From: an uncultured Streptococcus sp. | GTDB lineage: Bacteria; Bacillota; Bacilli; Lactobacillales; Streptococcaceae | Assembly: GCF_938020365.1 (NCBI RefSeq) | Contig: NZ_CALIIB010000117.1 | Span: 1-13,707 of the forward strand | Length of the DNA stretch: 13,707 bases | Direction: 5' to 3' | Notes under the pieces: generated by a model | Told to the model about the DNA's origin: nothing | Database searches by the model: none | The model's input: only the letters and a program-made list of their open reading frames with translations | Part shown: one piece after another, positions 6,829 to 13,119 of the stretch | Position numbering within the stretch: position 1 is the stretch's first letter | Layout: each line of letters starts with the position of its first letter | Translations under genes and position numbers: made by a program

Positions 6829-7596
6829 TTACTTGTAATAACGTTTAACAATTTTGTACTGGCTGACAGTAACATAAAGATAGATGACCGATACCGCAAT
6901 CCAAGCCAAAATCGTATCCAATTGGAATAGGAAATTTAGCAGTATCAGTCCAATATAGATACTAGGAAAGATAAAGCTCACTAGTTTCATGACTAATTCA
7001 AAATTTTCTTCATAATTAATCTGTTTTTCTGCCTCATCCATTTTATCCATTAAGAAATCTCTGGTTTCCCTGACATTGCTATAGCGAGGTAGCTCTTCTC
7101 CATTCACCGTTTTAAATCCTTTTCGAACTAAAATGCTGGCTACAGTTATCAAAAGAATCAAGAAGAAAAGTTTACCAAAGGCTAGCAGAATATTAAAATT
7201 TGTGTGACGGATTCCCTCTGCAAAGCCAGTAGCCGCATAAAACATAAAGGGAATCTGCATTAAATTTGTTAAAATACCAGCTAAAGCATAAGCTCGATTT
7301 CCCGCTTGTTCTAATGATTCTATCTCCTCGTCATCTTCCATCTTCTCCAAGCGTGACATACTTTCCCGGCTGATGTGAAGATAGTAAAGCGTTCCTAGAA
7401 AAAGTAGAAATATAGCTACTATCATGATATCTTGCACTGCCTTCAGGCTGATCAACTGGCTAAAATCAATTCTAACTGCTAAGTCATAGTAACCGACCAG
7501 AGAGCCAGCGATAAAACCCACTACACCTCCCACAGCAATAAACACAACATTTCTCCAAAAACGGTATCGAGTTGATTTCATTCTTTTTTCTTTCAT
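6829..7596 (-). CDS. Multi-pass membrane protein, DUF3169-like
   Basis: The protein has 255 residues from the ATG at 7596, which has AAGGAG 7 nt upstream; the frame is open 17 codons further but those codons overlap the preceding decayed gene. Six helices are predicted by eye: about 16-36, 53-72, 101-124, 136-157, 203-222 and 226-246. An acidic cytoplasmic loop (EKMEDDEEIESLEQ, 84-97) lies between helices 2 and 3. The pattern and neighbourhood (XRE regulator before, ABC pair after) fit the DUF3169 family of streptococcal membrane proteins; its function is unknown. Its start lies 1 bp after the stop of the broken small gene, a remnant of translational coupling. Confidence 0.8.
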   Translation of the reverse strand: MKEKRMKSTRYRFWRNVVFIAVGGVVGFIAGSLVGYYDLAVRIDFSQLISLKAVQDIMIVAIFLLFLGTLYYLHISRESMSRLEKMEDDEEIESLEQAGNRAYALAGILTNLMQIPFMFYAATGFAEGIRHTNFNILLAFGKLFFLILLITVASILVRKGFKTVNGEELPRYSNVRETRDFLMDKMDEAEKQINYEENFELVMKLVSFIFPSIYIGLILLNFLFQLDTILAWIAVSVIYLYVTVSQYKIVKRYYK

Positions 7597-7597
7597 T

Positions 7598-7771
7598 CTA
7601 ATTCTCCTTCTTTTTCTCAGCATCCATTTCAGCCATAACAACGGCATACATACAAATCACCAGAGGCAAATCAAGCAGTGGCTGCCAAGACAGCATGTGC
7701 AAACCACCCAAGATAATCGTAACAAAATGGACCAATAAACTATAAATACAATCACTAAGATATTATTTCAT
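7598..7771 (-). pseudogene. Small membrane protein gene with a nonsense codon 3
   Basis: Reading back from the TAG at 7598-7600, a frame stays open for 54 codons to a TAA at 7763-7765, which is preceded directly by AAA and ATG (7766-7771). The conceptual product is M-K-stop-YLSDCIYSLLVHFVTIILGG and on to a charged end AEMDAEKKKEN, 57 residues with two hydrophobic stretches (about 9-25 and 40-54). A single change (AAA to TAA) would explain the stop. It ends 1 bp before the DUF3169-like gene and has the same orientation as the operon, as expected of a former operon member. It might still be made from a TTG at codon 13, but no ribosome binding site precedes that. I do not recognise a family. Confidence 0.6.
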
Positions 7772-7793
7772 CTACTTTATCTCTTTTTTATAT

Positions 7794-8000
7794 CTACTCT
7801 TCCTCCACTAGGCGAAAGACATTTTCGACACTTTCGTTGAAAATCTGAGCAATTTTGAGAGCAATGACCACGGAGGGCGTGTATTCATCCCGCTCCAGCA
7901 AGCTAATCGTTTGCCGCGACACGCCGGCTTTCTTGGCTAAGTCAGTTTGATTCAGACCGTCTCTAGCCCTCAGCTCTTTGAGTCGATTTTTCAGCTTCAT
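7794..8000 (-). CDS. XRE/Cro-type transcriptional regulator
   Basis: The protein has 68 residues and consists almost entirely of one helix-turn-helix domain: NQTDLAKKAGVSRQTISLLE (17-36) is the HTH, followed by a helix ending in the conserved TPSVVIALKIAQIF and FRL. This short form, close to the YozG/Cro-like regulators, commonly controls its own operon with ABC or membrane genes. The ATG at 8000 has a strong GGAGG 7 nt upstream and lies inside the preceding gene (38-nt overlap). The likely binding site is the inverted repeat at 8389-8414 over the operon promoter; this is inference. Confidence 0.93.
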   Translation of the reverse strand: MKLKNRLKELRARDGLNQTDLAKKAGVSRQTISLLERDEYTPSVVIALKIAQIFNESVENVFRLVEEE

Positions 8001-8331
8001 GACAACACCTCCAGTCTTCTTTCAGTTCAACAGACTTGATATCGTCAATGCGCATGAGCTTGATTCTTGTTTGACCTTTTTTATTGGTCTTACTCAACTT
8101 AACCCAATCGTCATCAGCATCAACTACCTCCCAGCAATCTGTCCCGAAAACTTCACCAATGATGATCGGTTTTTTCCCAATCATTTCTTTAAAAAAACGT
8201 GACATTTCTCCACTCCTTTCTTTATTTCTCTCTAAACGTTTCAACTTCCTTTTTACATTTTTCAATTCACTGGATGACATCAGCCACAAACCAGAAAATA
8301 TCGGAAGTAGACACCAAAACAGTATCTCCAT
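7963..8331 (-). CDS. Small membrane-anchored protein, unknown function
   Basis: The protein has 122 residues. The N-terminus (about 2-19) is a hydrophobic anchor, followed by a basic, probably helical linker (22-45) and a compact soluble part (about 46-106) of alternating hydrophobic and charged residues (IIIGEVFGTDCWEVVDAD, RIKLMRIDDIKSVEL) that suggests a small beta-rich domain. I do not recognise the family. The start at 8331 has a near-perfect AAAGGAGG 5 nt upstream. A second in-frame ATG at codon 43 (8205) also has its own AAAGGAG, so a soluble 80-residue form may be made. The last 12 codons overlap the XRE gene. It is the first gene of the operon. Confidence 0.78.
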   Translation of the reverse strand: MEILFWCLLPIFSGLWLMSSSELKNVKRKLKRLERNKERSGEMSRFFKEMIGKKPIIIGEVFGTDCWEVVDADDDWVKLSKTNKKGQTRIKLMRIDDIKSVELKEDWRCCHEAEKSTQRAEG

Positions 8332-8369
8332 TAGTTCCTCCTTTTATCTTTTCTTCTTAACTTAAATAC

Positions 8370-8398
8370 ATTGTAACAGATTCTTTTCTTTTTGACAA
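8370..8398 (-). promoter_or_regulatory. Promoter of the XRE-ABC operon
   Basis: On the minus strand: -35 TTGTCA (8393-8398), exact 17-bp spacer, -10 TACAAT (8370-8375) with a TGn extension (TGTTACAAT). The start site would be near 8363, giving a leader of about 32 nt. The -35 lies inside one arm of the inverted repeat at 8389-8414. Confidence 0.75.
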
Positions 8399-8414
8399 TT
8401 ATATTTGTCAAAAA
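8389..8414. promoter_or_regulatory. Candidate XRE operator (inverted repeat)
   Basis: Perfect 10-bp arms TTTTTGACAA (8389-8398) and TTGTCAAAAA (8405-8414) around TTATAT. It has no T-run in the right place to be a terminator and it covers the operon's -35, so a bound dimer would block RNA polymerase. The core TTGACAA/TTGTCAA is the most likely recognition half-site. Confidence 0.65.
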
Positions 8415-8518
8415 AATAAAGATTTTTGTCATAAAGACTTGGATCTTTTACAAATATTTGAGAAAGATACTCTGAAGACTGTGCAATTGGTAAATCCAAA
8501 ATAACTTTCTGAAGGCAT

Positions 8519-8575
8519 AAAAAAAAGCCCCATATGAAAGCAATGAAAAGCATCATTGGAAAAATCATATGGAAC
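8519..8575 (-). terminator. Terminator of the left arm of the unknown cassette
   Basis: On the minus strand an 11-bp outer stem GTTCCATATGA/TCATATGGGGC (two G-T pairs) encloses a second stem CAATGA/TCATTG with a six-base loop, and is followed at once by eight T (8519-8526). It begins 27 bp after the stop of the 337-residue gene. The segment from here to the XRE-operon promoter (8399-8518) holds no gene I can support. Confidence 0.88.
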
Positions 8576-8602
8576 GATGTTATTTGATAGAAAGGAACTT
8601 AC

Positions 8603-9616
8603 TTATTTCTCCTTGTATAACTCAAGGAAATCCTGATAAGACTTTAAGAGATGATCTTGATCATCAGATGAATAAGAACGATCTAGTTTGACATTTGTAT
8701 AGAGATCGGTTTCTCCTTCAGACGCTAGAAGTCTGATACTGGTTTCATAAGAATCCTCTCCAGTTACAACTAAACTCCAGCCACTAGCAAGTTTTTCCTC
8801 TACATTTGGAAATTGCTGGCTTAGCTTCAACTTTTTAATCTGTAAATTCTCTTCCCCTTGAATGAGGGTAAAATTATGCGGACTGTTGAGCAAAACCAAG
8901 CCGTACTTTTCTAGTTTGTCATCTAGATTGCTAGCATCATAGACAGGATACTTGTCACGGATACTTAGGGGCTTAAAATAGTCTTTTAGATAAAAAGTCT
9001 GCCCGTTTTCAATGTTAGTATAGAGAGTATAGATAGGCTTCTCCTCATGAGCGTTCGAGTAATCATTTTCATCCTTACCACCCGGTAGATAGACTTCAAA
9101 AGCAAAATAATATTGCCCATCCTGAGGATCTTGATAGAGCTGATGGCTGACTTTCCCTGGTATGGCTTGACTATGCAGTTTTTGAGCCAGCTGGACTAAA
9201 TCGTAATCTTTATACAACTCTTCAACTTGATTTAAAAGCTTAATTTTGACATGGTTGCTCTGTTTATTGTCCCTACTAAAGGCCTGATAGCTGTCGAAGT
9301 GGAAGGATTGATCAGAGTAATTCATTTCTTGCTGTAAGACATACTTATCAGACAAGATAGCAGAATTAGGATTTTTTACCATATAGATCTTGTCTGCAAG
9401 TTTTTCTATCTGGACTGCCTCATCTTTCGCTCTTGTATCTTTCTTTTCTTGGGTTTTTTTAAACTGTCTTTGCTCAGACTGAATGGCTATTTTTTCCCTC
9501 TCAAAAACATAAAAAGCCAAAAATAAACCAAGTGTAAAAGCCAAGGTATAGCCAGCAACATTCAAAAAGAATTTATTTTGAAAGCATTTTTTTATTTTTA
9601 TCACTATCTTCTGCAC
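8603..9616 (-). CDS. Unknown membrane-anchored protein (337 aa)
   Basis: I do not recognise this gene. The start is a GTG at 9616, supported by GGAGG 8 nt upstream and by the stop of the previous gene touching it directly (TAGGTG). A basic N-terminus and one hydrophobic helix (about 16-38) are followed by a highly charged, probably helical stretch (39-75, rich in E, K, Q) and a large predicted extracytoplasmic part of mixed beta character with many Tyr and Asp (for example DPQDGQYYFAFEVYLPGG near 165 and ENGQTFYLKDYF near 203). No lipobox, LPxTG or enzymatic motif is visible. It forms one transcript with the 541-residue gene, ending in the terminator at 8519-8575. The single-anchor pair resembles sensor-accessory proteins in architecture only. 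Confidence 0.85.
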   Translation of the reverse strand: MQKIVIKIKKCFQNKFFLNVAGYTLAFTLGLFLAFYVFEREKIAIQSEQRQFKKTQEKKDTRAKDEAVQIEKLADKIYMVKNPNSAILSDKYVLQQEMNYSDQSFHFDSYQAFSRDNKQSNHVKIKLLNQVEELYKDYDLVQLAQKLHSQAIPGKVSHQLYQDPQDGQYYFAFEVYLPGGKDENDYSNAHEEKPIYTLYTNIENGQTFYLKDYFKPLSIRDKYPVYDASNLDDKLEKYGLVLLNSPHNFTLIQGEENLQIKKLKLSQQFPNVEEKLASGWSLVVTGEDSYETSIRLLASEGETDLYTNVKLDRSYSSDDQDHLLKSYQDFLELYKEK

Positions 9617-11242
9617 CTACTTTTCCTCCGGAACTTTTACTTGACGAAGCTGCCCATCGATAAGGACATATATAATCCGACCAGACTTGGTCATTTCATC
9701 GTGATTCAAGCTAGGCACATCAGTTGTCTCAAACTGTAATGAATCAAGAAGTTGATGGCCATTTTGTACTAACATTTTGGTCTTCCCTACTGCAAGATTG
9801 CTGTTGGTCCCAGTCTGATTCACTGTCATTTGTCCTTCTTCAAGACTAAATATGGAGAAGATTTTGTACAAGATTCCTTGATCCACAATTCCCTTAACGA
9901 TATTCAAATCGGATTCATGTTCATTGTTATTTACTTTATATTGAAGCCAAGTGATGTAGCGGGTCTCTCTCGGTTGATTGATTTTAGACTCCTCAATCAT
10001 CTTGCTGTAATCACTTACAGATTTCATACCAGATTTATAAGACATGGCTGTGTCGATACTGACTTGATCAAACCGCACATCCCTTATATAGGAATAATTA
10101 GAGTCGATAAAGCTTAAACTATCTATATGGTCTTCTAGGTCAAAATTTTGGAGATAAACAGGTCCTTTTTTGAAATCAACGGTGACTATTTCCCCAGTAT
10201 TGATATCAAAACCGATAGGAATCATTCCTTCTACCGCATTAAGCTTGCCTTCTTCTTTTACCCTCTCCATGAAAAAATCATATGAAAGGGGAGTCGATAA
10301 ATCTTTTGTCTGTTTTAAAGCTCGGTCTGCCTCGTAATCTTGTTTCTGTTGAACAGACCAAAAAGGAGCTTCACCTGGATAATTGAAAAGATTGGCAAAA
10401 TTTGAAACTTGTTGAGTTAGATCTTCTTTATATTGAAACTGTGGATAGATCGTAAAACTACCTTTTTTAGCCATTTCAAAAATATGAGGATATTCTTGGT
10501 AGAGATTGATGAGTTCTCCTCCCTGATATGGTCGCATTGTGATGGTATCATTACTAGCAATAACGAAGCTCAGGTTCTTCAAGCGCTCTGCAAAGACAGG
10601 ATTGGCTCTGGCAACCGATAATTCTCTATTAGTCCTGCTAGTAATCTTTTCCTCAGATGAAGAGCCTATAAGGCGAGTAATGCGGCTTTCTAAGGTCTGT
10701 AAATCAATGATAAGAGAGAACTCTCGAGTATCACCATCGATTTCTTCTAGTCCTATTTCTAAATAAGGAGCCTTGGTGGGTGAGTCAAAGGCATCTATTT
10801 TTGCTGTACTGATGATCTTATATTTCTTCTTTTCCTTTAGGAGAATATCTCTTACATCAATCTTTCTCAGTGACTGAATTCCTTCATCCTCTTTGTAAAT
10901 GTCAATTTGATAAAAATACTCTGATTTTTCTTTGTCATAAAATGCTTGTCCTTCAGAAGGATCCTGAGTTTTGGGAATGCGATAATTCTGAGCAATAATG
11001 TAGCCTTCCTTCTGCTGGACATCACCAAACATATCAATAGCCAAAGCAACATTTCCGATTTTTTGAAAATCTCTTACTTGCCCATAGGCGATTTGATATT
11101 TGGACTCGGTCAGTCTAACATCTTCCTCGTTTCTGGTTGTAAGATGAGGAACGAGAGATTGATAGTAGACATGATATGTTACAAAAGCGAATAGAAAGAA
11201 ACTCGATATTTTCAGGATTTTTTTGAGACGTGTCTGATTCAT
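9617..11242 (-). CDS. Unknown membrane-anchored protein (541 aa)
   Basis: I do not recognise this gene. The protein has a basic N-terminus (RLKKILK), one hydrophobic helix at about 12-28, and some 510 residues that should lie outside the membrane. Segments with a regular pattern of strands (GMIPIGFDINTGEIVTVDF near 347, and the end RIIYVLIDGQLRQVKVPEEK) suggest repeated small mixed alpha/beta domains rather than an enzyme; no catalytic signature, sortase signal or lipobox is seen. The ATG at 11242 has AGGGA about 6 nt upstream. It is the first gene of the left arm and is directly followed by the 337-residue gene without a spacer, implying co-translation and probably a complex. Confidence 0.85.
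   Translation of the reverse strand: MNQTRLKKILKISSFFLFAFVTYHVYYQSLVPHLTTRNEEDVRLTESKYQIAYGQVRDFQKIGNVALAIDMFGDVQQKEGYIIAQNYRIPKTQDPSEGQAFYDKEKSEYFYQIDIYKEDEGIQSLRKIDVRDILLKEKKKYKIISTAKIDAFDSPTKAPYLEIGLEEIDGDTREFSLIIDLQTLESRITRLIGSSSEEKITSRTNRELSVARANPVFAERLKNLSFVIASNDTITMRPYQGGELINLYQEYPHIFEMAKKGSFTIYPQFQYKEDLTQQVSNFANLFNYPGEAPFWSVQQKQDYEADRALKQTKDLSTPLSYDFFMERVKEEGKLNAVEGMIPIGFDINTGEIVTVDFKKGPVYLQNFDLEDHIDSLSFIDSNYSYIRDVRFDQVSIDTAMSYKSGMKSVSDYSKMIEESKINQPRETRYITWLQYKVNNNEHESDLNIVKGIVDQGILYKIFSIFSLEEGQMTVNQTGTNSNLAVGKTKMLVQNGHQLLDSLQFETTDVPSLNHDEMTKSGRIIYVLIDGQLRQVKVPEEK
9625..9629 (-). promoter_or_regulatory. Ribosome binding site supporting the GTG start at 9616
   Basis: GGAGG on the minus strand, 8 nt before GTG, inside the last codons of the 541-residue gene. 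It decides the non-ATG start: no ATG lies nearby in frame upstream of the membrane helix. Confidence 0.8.
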
Positions 11243-11264
11243 ATTTTTCCCTTATAAAACTATA

Positions 11265-11273
11265 ATAATACCA
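11265..11273 (-). promoter_or_regulatory. Probable promoter of the left arm
   Basis: On the minus strand TGGTATTAT: a -10 TATTAT with the TGn extension. The -35 position is poor (AAAAGA). The start site would be near 11258, about 16 nt before the ATG at 11242, leaving room only for the ribosome binding site. Confidence 0.5.
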
Positions 11274-11319
11274 TTTTATCATACTTTTCTTTTGTGTTTG
11301 GCAGAAAGCTTATAAAAAA

Positions 11320-11328
11320 TGATATAAT
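11320..11328 (+). promoter_or_regulatory. Promoter of the right arm
   Basis: TGATATAAT: perfect -10 TATAAT (11323-11328) with the TGn extension. TTGGCA (11298-11303) is a possible -35 but with a 19-bp spacer, so the extended -10 probably dominates. The start site would be near 11335, about 24 nt before the ATG at 11359. Confidence 0.72.
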
Positions 11329-11358
11329 AGTCCATAATCTATCTAAAAGGAGAATAGG

Positions 11359-12330
11359 ATGAAGAAGCTCGAGAATTTCTCTTGGCAGATGTGGCAGATT
11401 TATGCTTTAGCCGCATTGGTCATTTTTGCGGTCGCTGGTACTTGTTCTTTCTTTTTCACAAAAGAAGCTGCTTATGTGGCAAAAGAACAAAATTATGTCT
11501 ATAAAGGAAAGAATCAGCGTTTAACTGATTATACAGCTATTGGTGAGACCGAGCCAGAATTCCCTATGATTGCTCTTTCTTTTAAAGAGAGCGACGAGTG
11601 GAGTCCGTATGATTTTGCTGTTGGACGGACATTTTTAGCATTTCAGGATTCAAAGCAGTATGTGGGAACACTGAAAGCAAAGGACAAGGAAGAATACTTC
11701 CGAATTCGTTATTATAAACTGGGGCAGGAGCAAGGGGATGGCCAAACCATTGATGTCTTGAAACTTGTTCAAGATATGGGCTATGTCACCATAGAAGGCG
11801 AGATGGATAATCTTATGTATTCTGATGGAAAAGATGAATATGTCAAAATCCAGATAAAAGACAATGATGAAATCTATGTAAATCTAACCAGTAAAAAAGC
11901 TACAAAAAAACAGCCCAAAGAGGCGATTCATTTCGGATATGGAGGGATCTACCGGGTACTTTCAAGTCCATCATTTATTACAGGGATATATAAGGATGGT
12001 GGCGAAAATGTAACTACGGATTGGCCCACTTTGTTTAGTTACAAAAAGAACGATTACCAATCACGTTTAACGGATAGTGATAGTAAACTAGAGGATAGCC
12101 TGACACTTTCAATATTAAAAGAATACGGCTTTATAGTCGTTTTAAAAGAAAATATGACCCTCAACGATAGTATTACCCTAACAAAAATGTTCTTCCCCGA
12201 TGCCGGCTCTTTTTACTGGAGCATTGATAGGAATTATACAAAGAGTGGCGAAAAAGAAATAATCCGTACGGAAGAGGAGTTCAAGCAAGTCATTAAGGAG
12301 GAAGCCATTGAAAAAGATTTTAAAGATTGA
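11359..12330 (+). CDS. Unknown membrane-anchored protein (323 aa)
   Basis: I do not recognise this gene. The ATG has AAAGGAG 6 nt upstream. A short cytosolic start (KKLENFSWQMWQ) is followed by one hydrophobic helix (about 12-33); the Cys at 29 is not in a proper lipobox (AGTC), so this is a signal anchor rather than a lipoprotein. The remaining 290 residues are predicted extracytoplasmic, acidic and rich in Tyr, Lys and Asp, with strand-like segments (EYFRIRYYKLGQ, DEYVKIQIKDNDEIYVNL). No enzymatic signature is visible. It overlaps the next gene by 23 nt, which points to coupled translation. It heads the right arm of the divergent cassette. Confidence 0.85.
   Translation: MKKLENFSWQMWQIYALAALVIFAVAGTCSFFFTKEAAYVAKEQNYVYKGKNQRLTDYTAIGETEPEFPMIALSFKESDEWSPYDFAVGRTFLAFQDSKQYVGTLKAKDKEEYFRIRYYKLGQEQGDGQTIDVLKLVQDMGYVTIEGEMDNLMYSDGKDEYVKIQIKDNDEIYVNLTSKKATKKQPKEAIHFGYGGIYRVLSSPSFITGIYKDGGENVTTDWPTLFSYKKNDYQSRLTDSDSKLEDSLTLSILKEYGFIVVLKENMTLNDSITLTKMFFPDAGSFYWSIDRNYTKSGEKEIIRTEEEFKQVIKEEAIEKDFKD
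12295..12301 (+). promoter_or_regulatory. Ribosome binding site supporting the TTG start at 12308
   Basis: AAGGAGG, nearly the full anti-16S complement, 6 nt before TTG, inside the end of the 323-residue gene. The next in-frame ATG is at codon 16, inside the membrane helix and without a comparable site, so TTG is the better start. Confidence 0.8.
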
Positions 12331-13117
12331 TACGGACAAGAGAAAAAGTTTCATGGTACTTGTATGTTTTCTAGTGGTCTCAGCTTTATTCTGCTATCGG
12401 AATCTAGAAACTCATCTCAAAGGCTTTTACGCCAATCGTAATTTTTGGGGAGAGATTAAGATAACTGGCTTTTCCTGGTCTGAAAAAATTTGGGGTATAG
12501 ATGTCAATTATACCTATACTGAAAAAATTAAGGACAAAACCATCTCTGTTCCTGTAAAAAAATCGGTCCGCTTCAAACAATTAGTCATGCCTTATTACGA
12601 CAAGATGGATGTAGACAAGTGGAGGGACCCTATATCTGAGTTAGGATCGACTTATGATGAATCTATCAGAGTATATGCGCCAATTCTTGAAAAAGCTTTA
12701 GAAATTAACCCTGAGCGAGCTAAATTGGAAGAGTCTCTGACGAGAAAGTTAAATCAGGCTTCACACCTAAAAGGGGGAACTGCTAAGCTGAGAAGCACTC
12801 TATCTGACAAAAATAGGTTTATTAAGGGTATAGCTTGGTATAGCGATCGTGTGGAAGATGCTGTTAGCAATAACCATTCTATTCTTAAAGAATTGTACGA
12901 TTTGCCTTTAAATGATGCTTTATCACATGGCGCAGTTTATGTTCAAATTATCTTGCCAGAAGGAAGATATGGGGAACATTTTTATCTAAGTGACCAAATC
13001 CAGCAGTTGTTAGAACAATTAAGCCTGCCAGATGGAGCCTACGTTCTAGGAACTATTGATGAAGCAGACGGTGATTTTGTCGTAGTTGAGCAAGGAAAAA
13101 TTAGAGAAGGGAGATAG
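12308..13117 (+). CDS. Unknown membrane-anchored protein (269 aa)
   Basis: I do not recognise this gene. It begins with TTG, accepted because of the AAGGAGG six nt upstream and because it restores a normal basic start (KKILKIDTDKRK) before the hydrophobic helix at about 14-30. The remainder is predicted extracytoplasmic: a strand-rich first part (EIKITGFSWSEKIWGIDVNYTYT, near 50), a helical, charged middle (EKALEINPERAKLEESLTRKLNQ, about 128-150) and a compact end (GAYVLGTIDEADGDFVVVEQG). No enzymatic motif, sortase signal or lipobox is visible. It overlaps the upstream gene by 23 nt and is followed after 2 bp by the 155-residue gene. Confidence 0.85.
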   Translation: MKKILKIDTDKRKSFMVLVCFLVVSALFCYRNLETHLKGFYANRNFWGEIKITGFSWSEKIWGIDVNYTYTEKIKDKTISVPVKKSVRFKQLVMPYYDKMDVDKWRDPISELGSTYDESIRVYAPILEKALEINPERAKLEESLTRKLNQASHLKGGTAKLRSTLSDKNRFIKGIAWYSDRVEDAVSNNHSILKELYDLPLNDALSHGAVYVQIILPEGRYGEHFYLSDQIQQLLEQLSLPDGAYVLGTIDEADGDFVVVEQGKIREGR

Positions 13118-13119
13118 AC

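Noticed and set aside
5976..6899. Longer ATPase start 30 codons upstream of 6809
   Set aside because: The extra codons are the antisense-free overlap with the end of the DUF3169-like gene, lack a ribosome binding site and do not look like an ABC N-terminus.
6829..7647. Longer DUF3169-like start 17 codons upstream of 7596
   Set aside because: The extra stretch is very basic, overlaps the decayed small gene in another frame, and the ATG at 7596 has a clear AAGGAG.
8362..8568. Open frame of 68 codons on the minus strand with a hydrophobic N-terminus
   Set aside because: Its ATG lies within the stem of the terminator at 8519-8575, it has no ribosome binding site, and its 3' end runs through the promoter and operator of the XRE operon.
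8603..11242. Possible YycH/YycI-like pair (two adjacent single-anchor extracytoplasmic proteins)
   Set aside because: Only the architecture fits. No two-component genes are adjacent, streptococci generally lack these proteins, and I see no shared motif; a fold comparison would decide.
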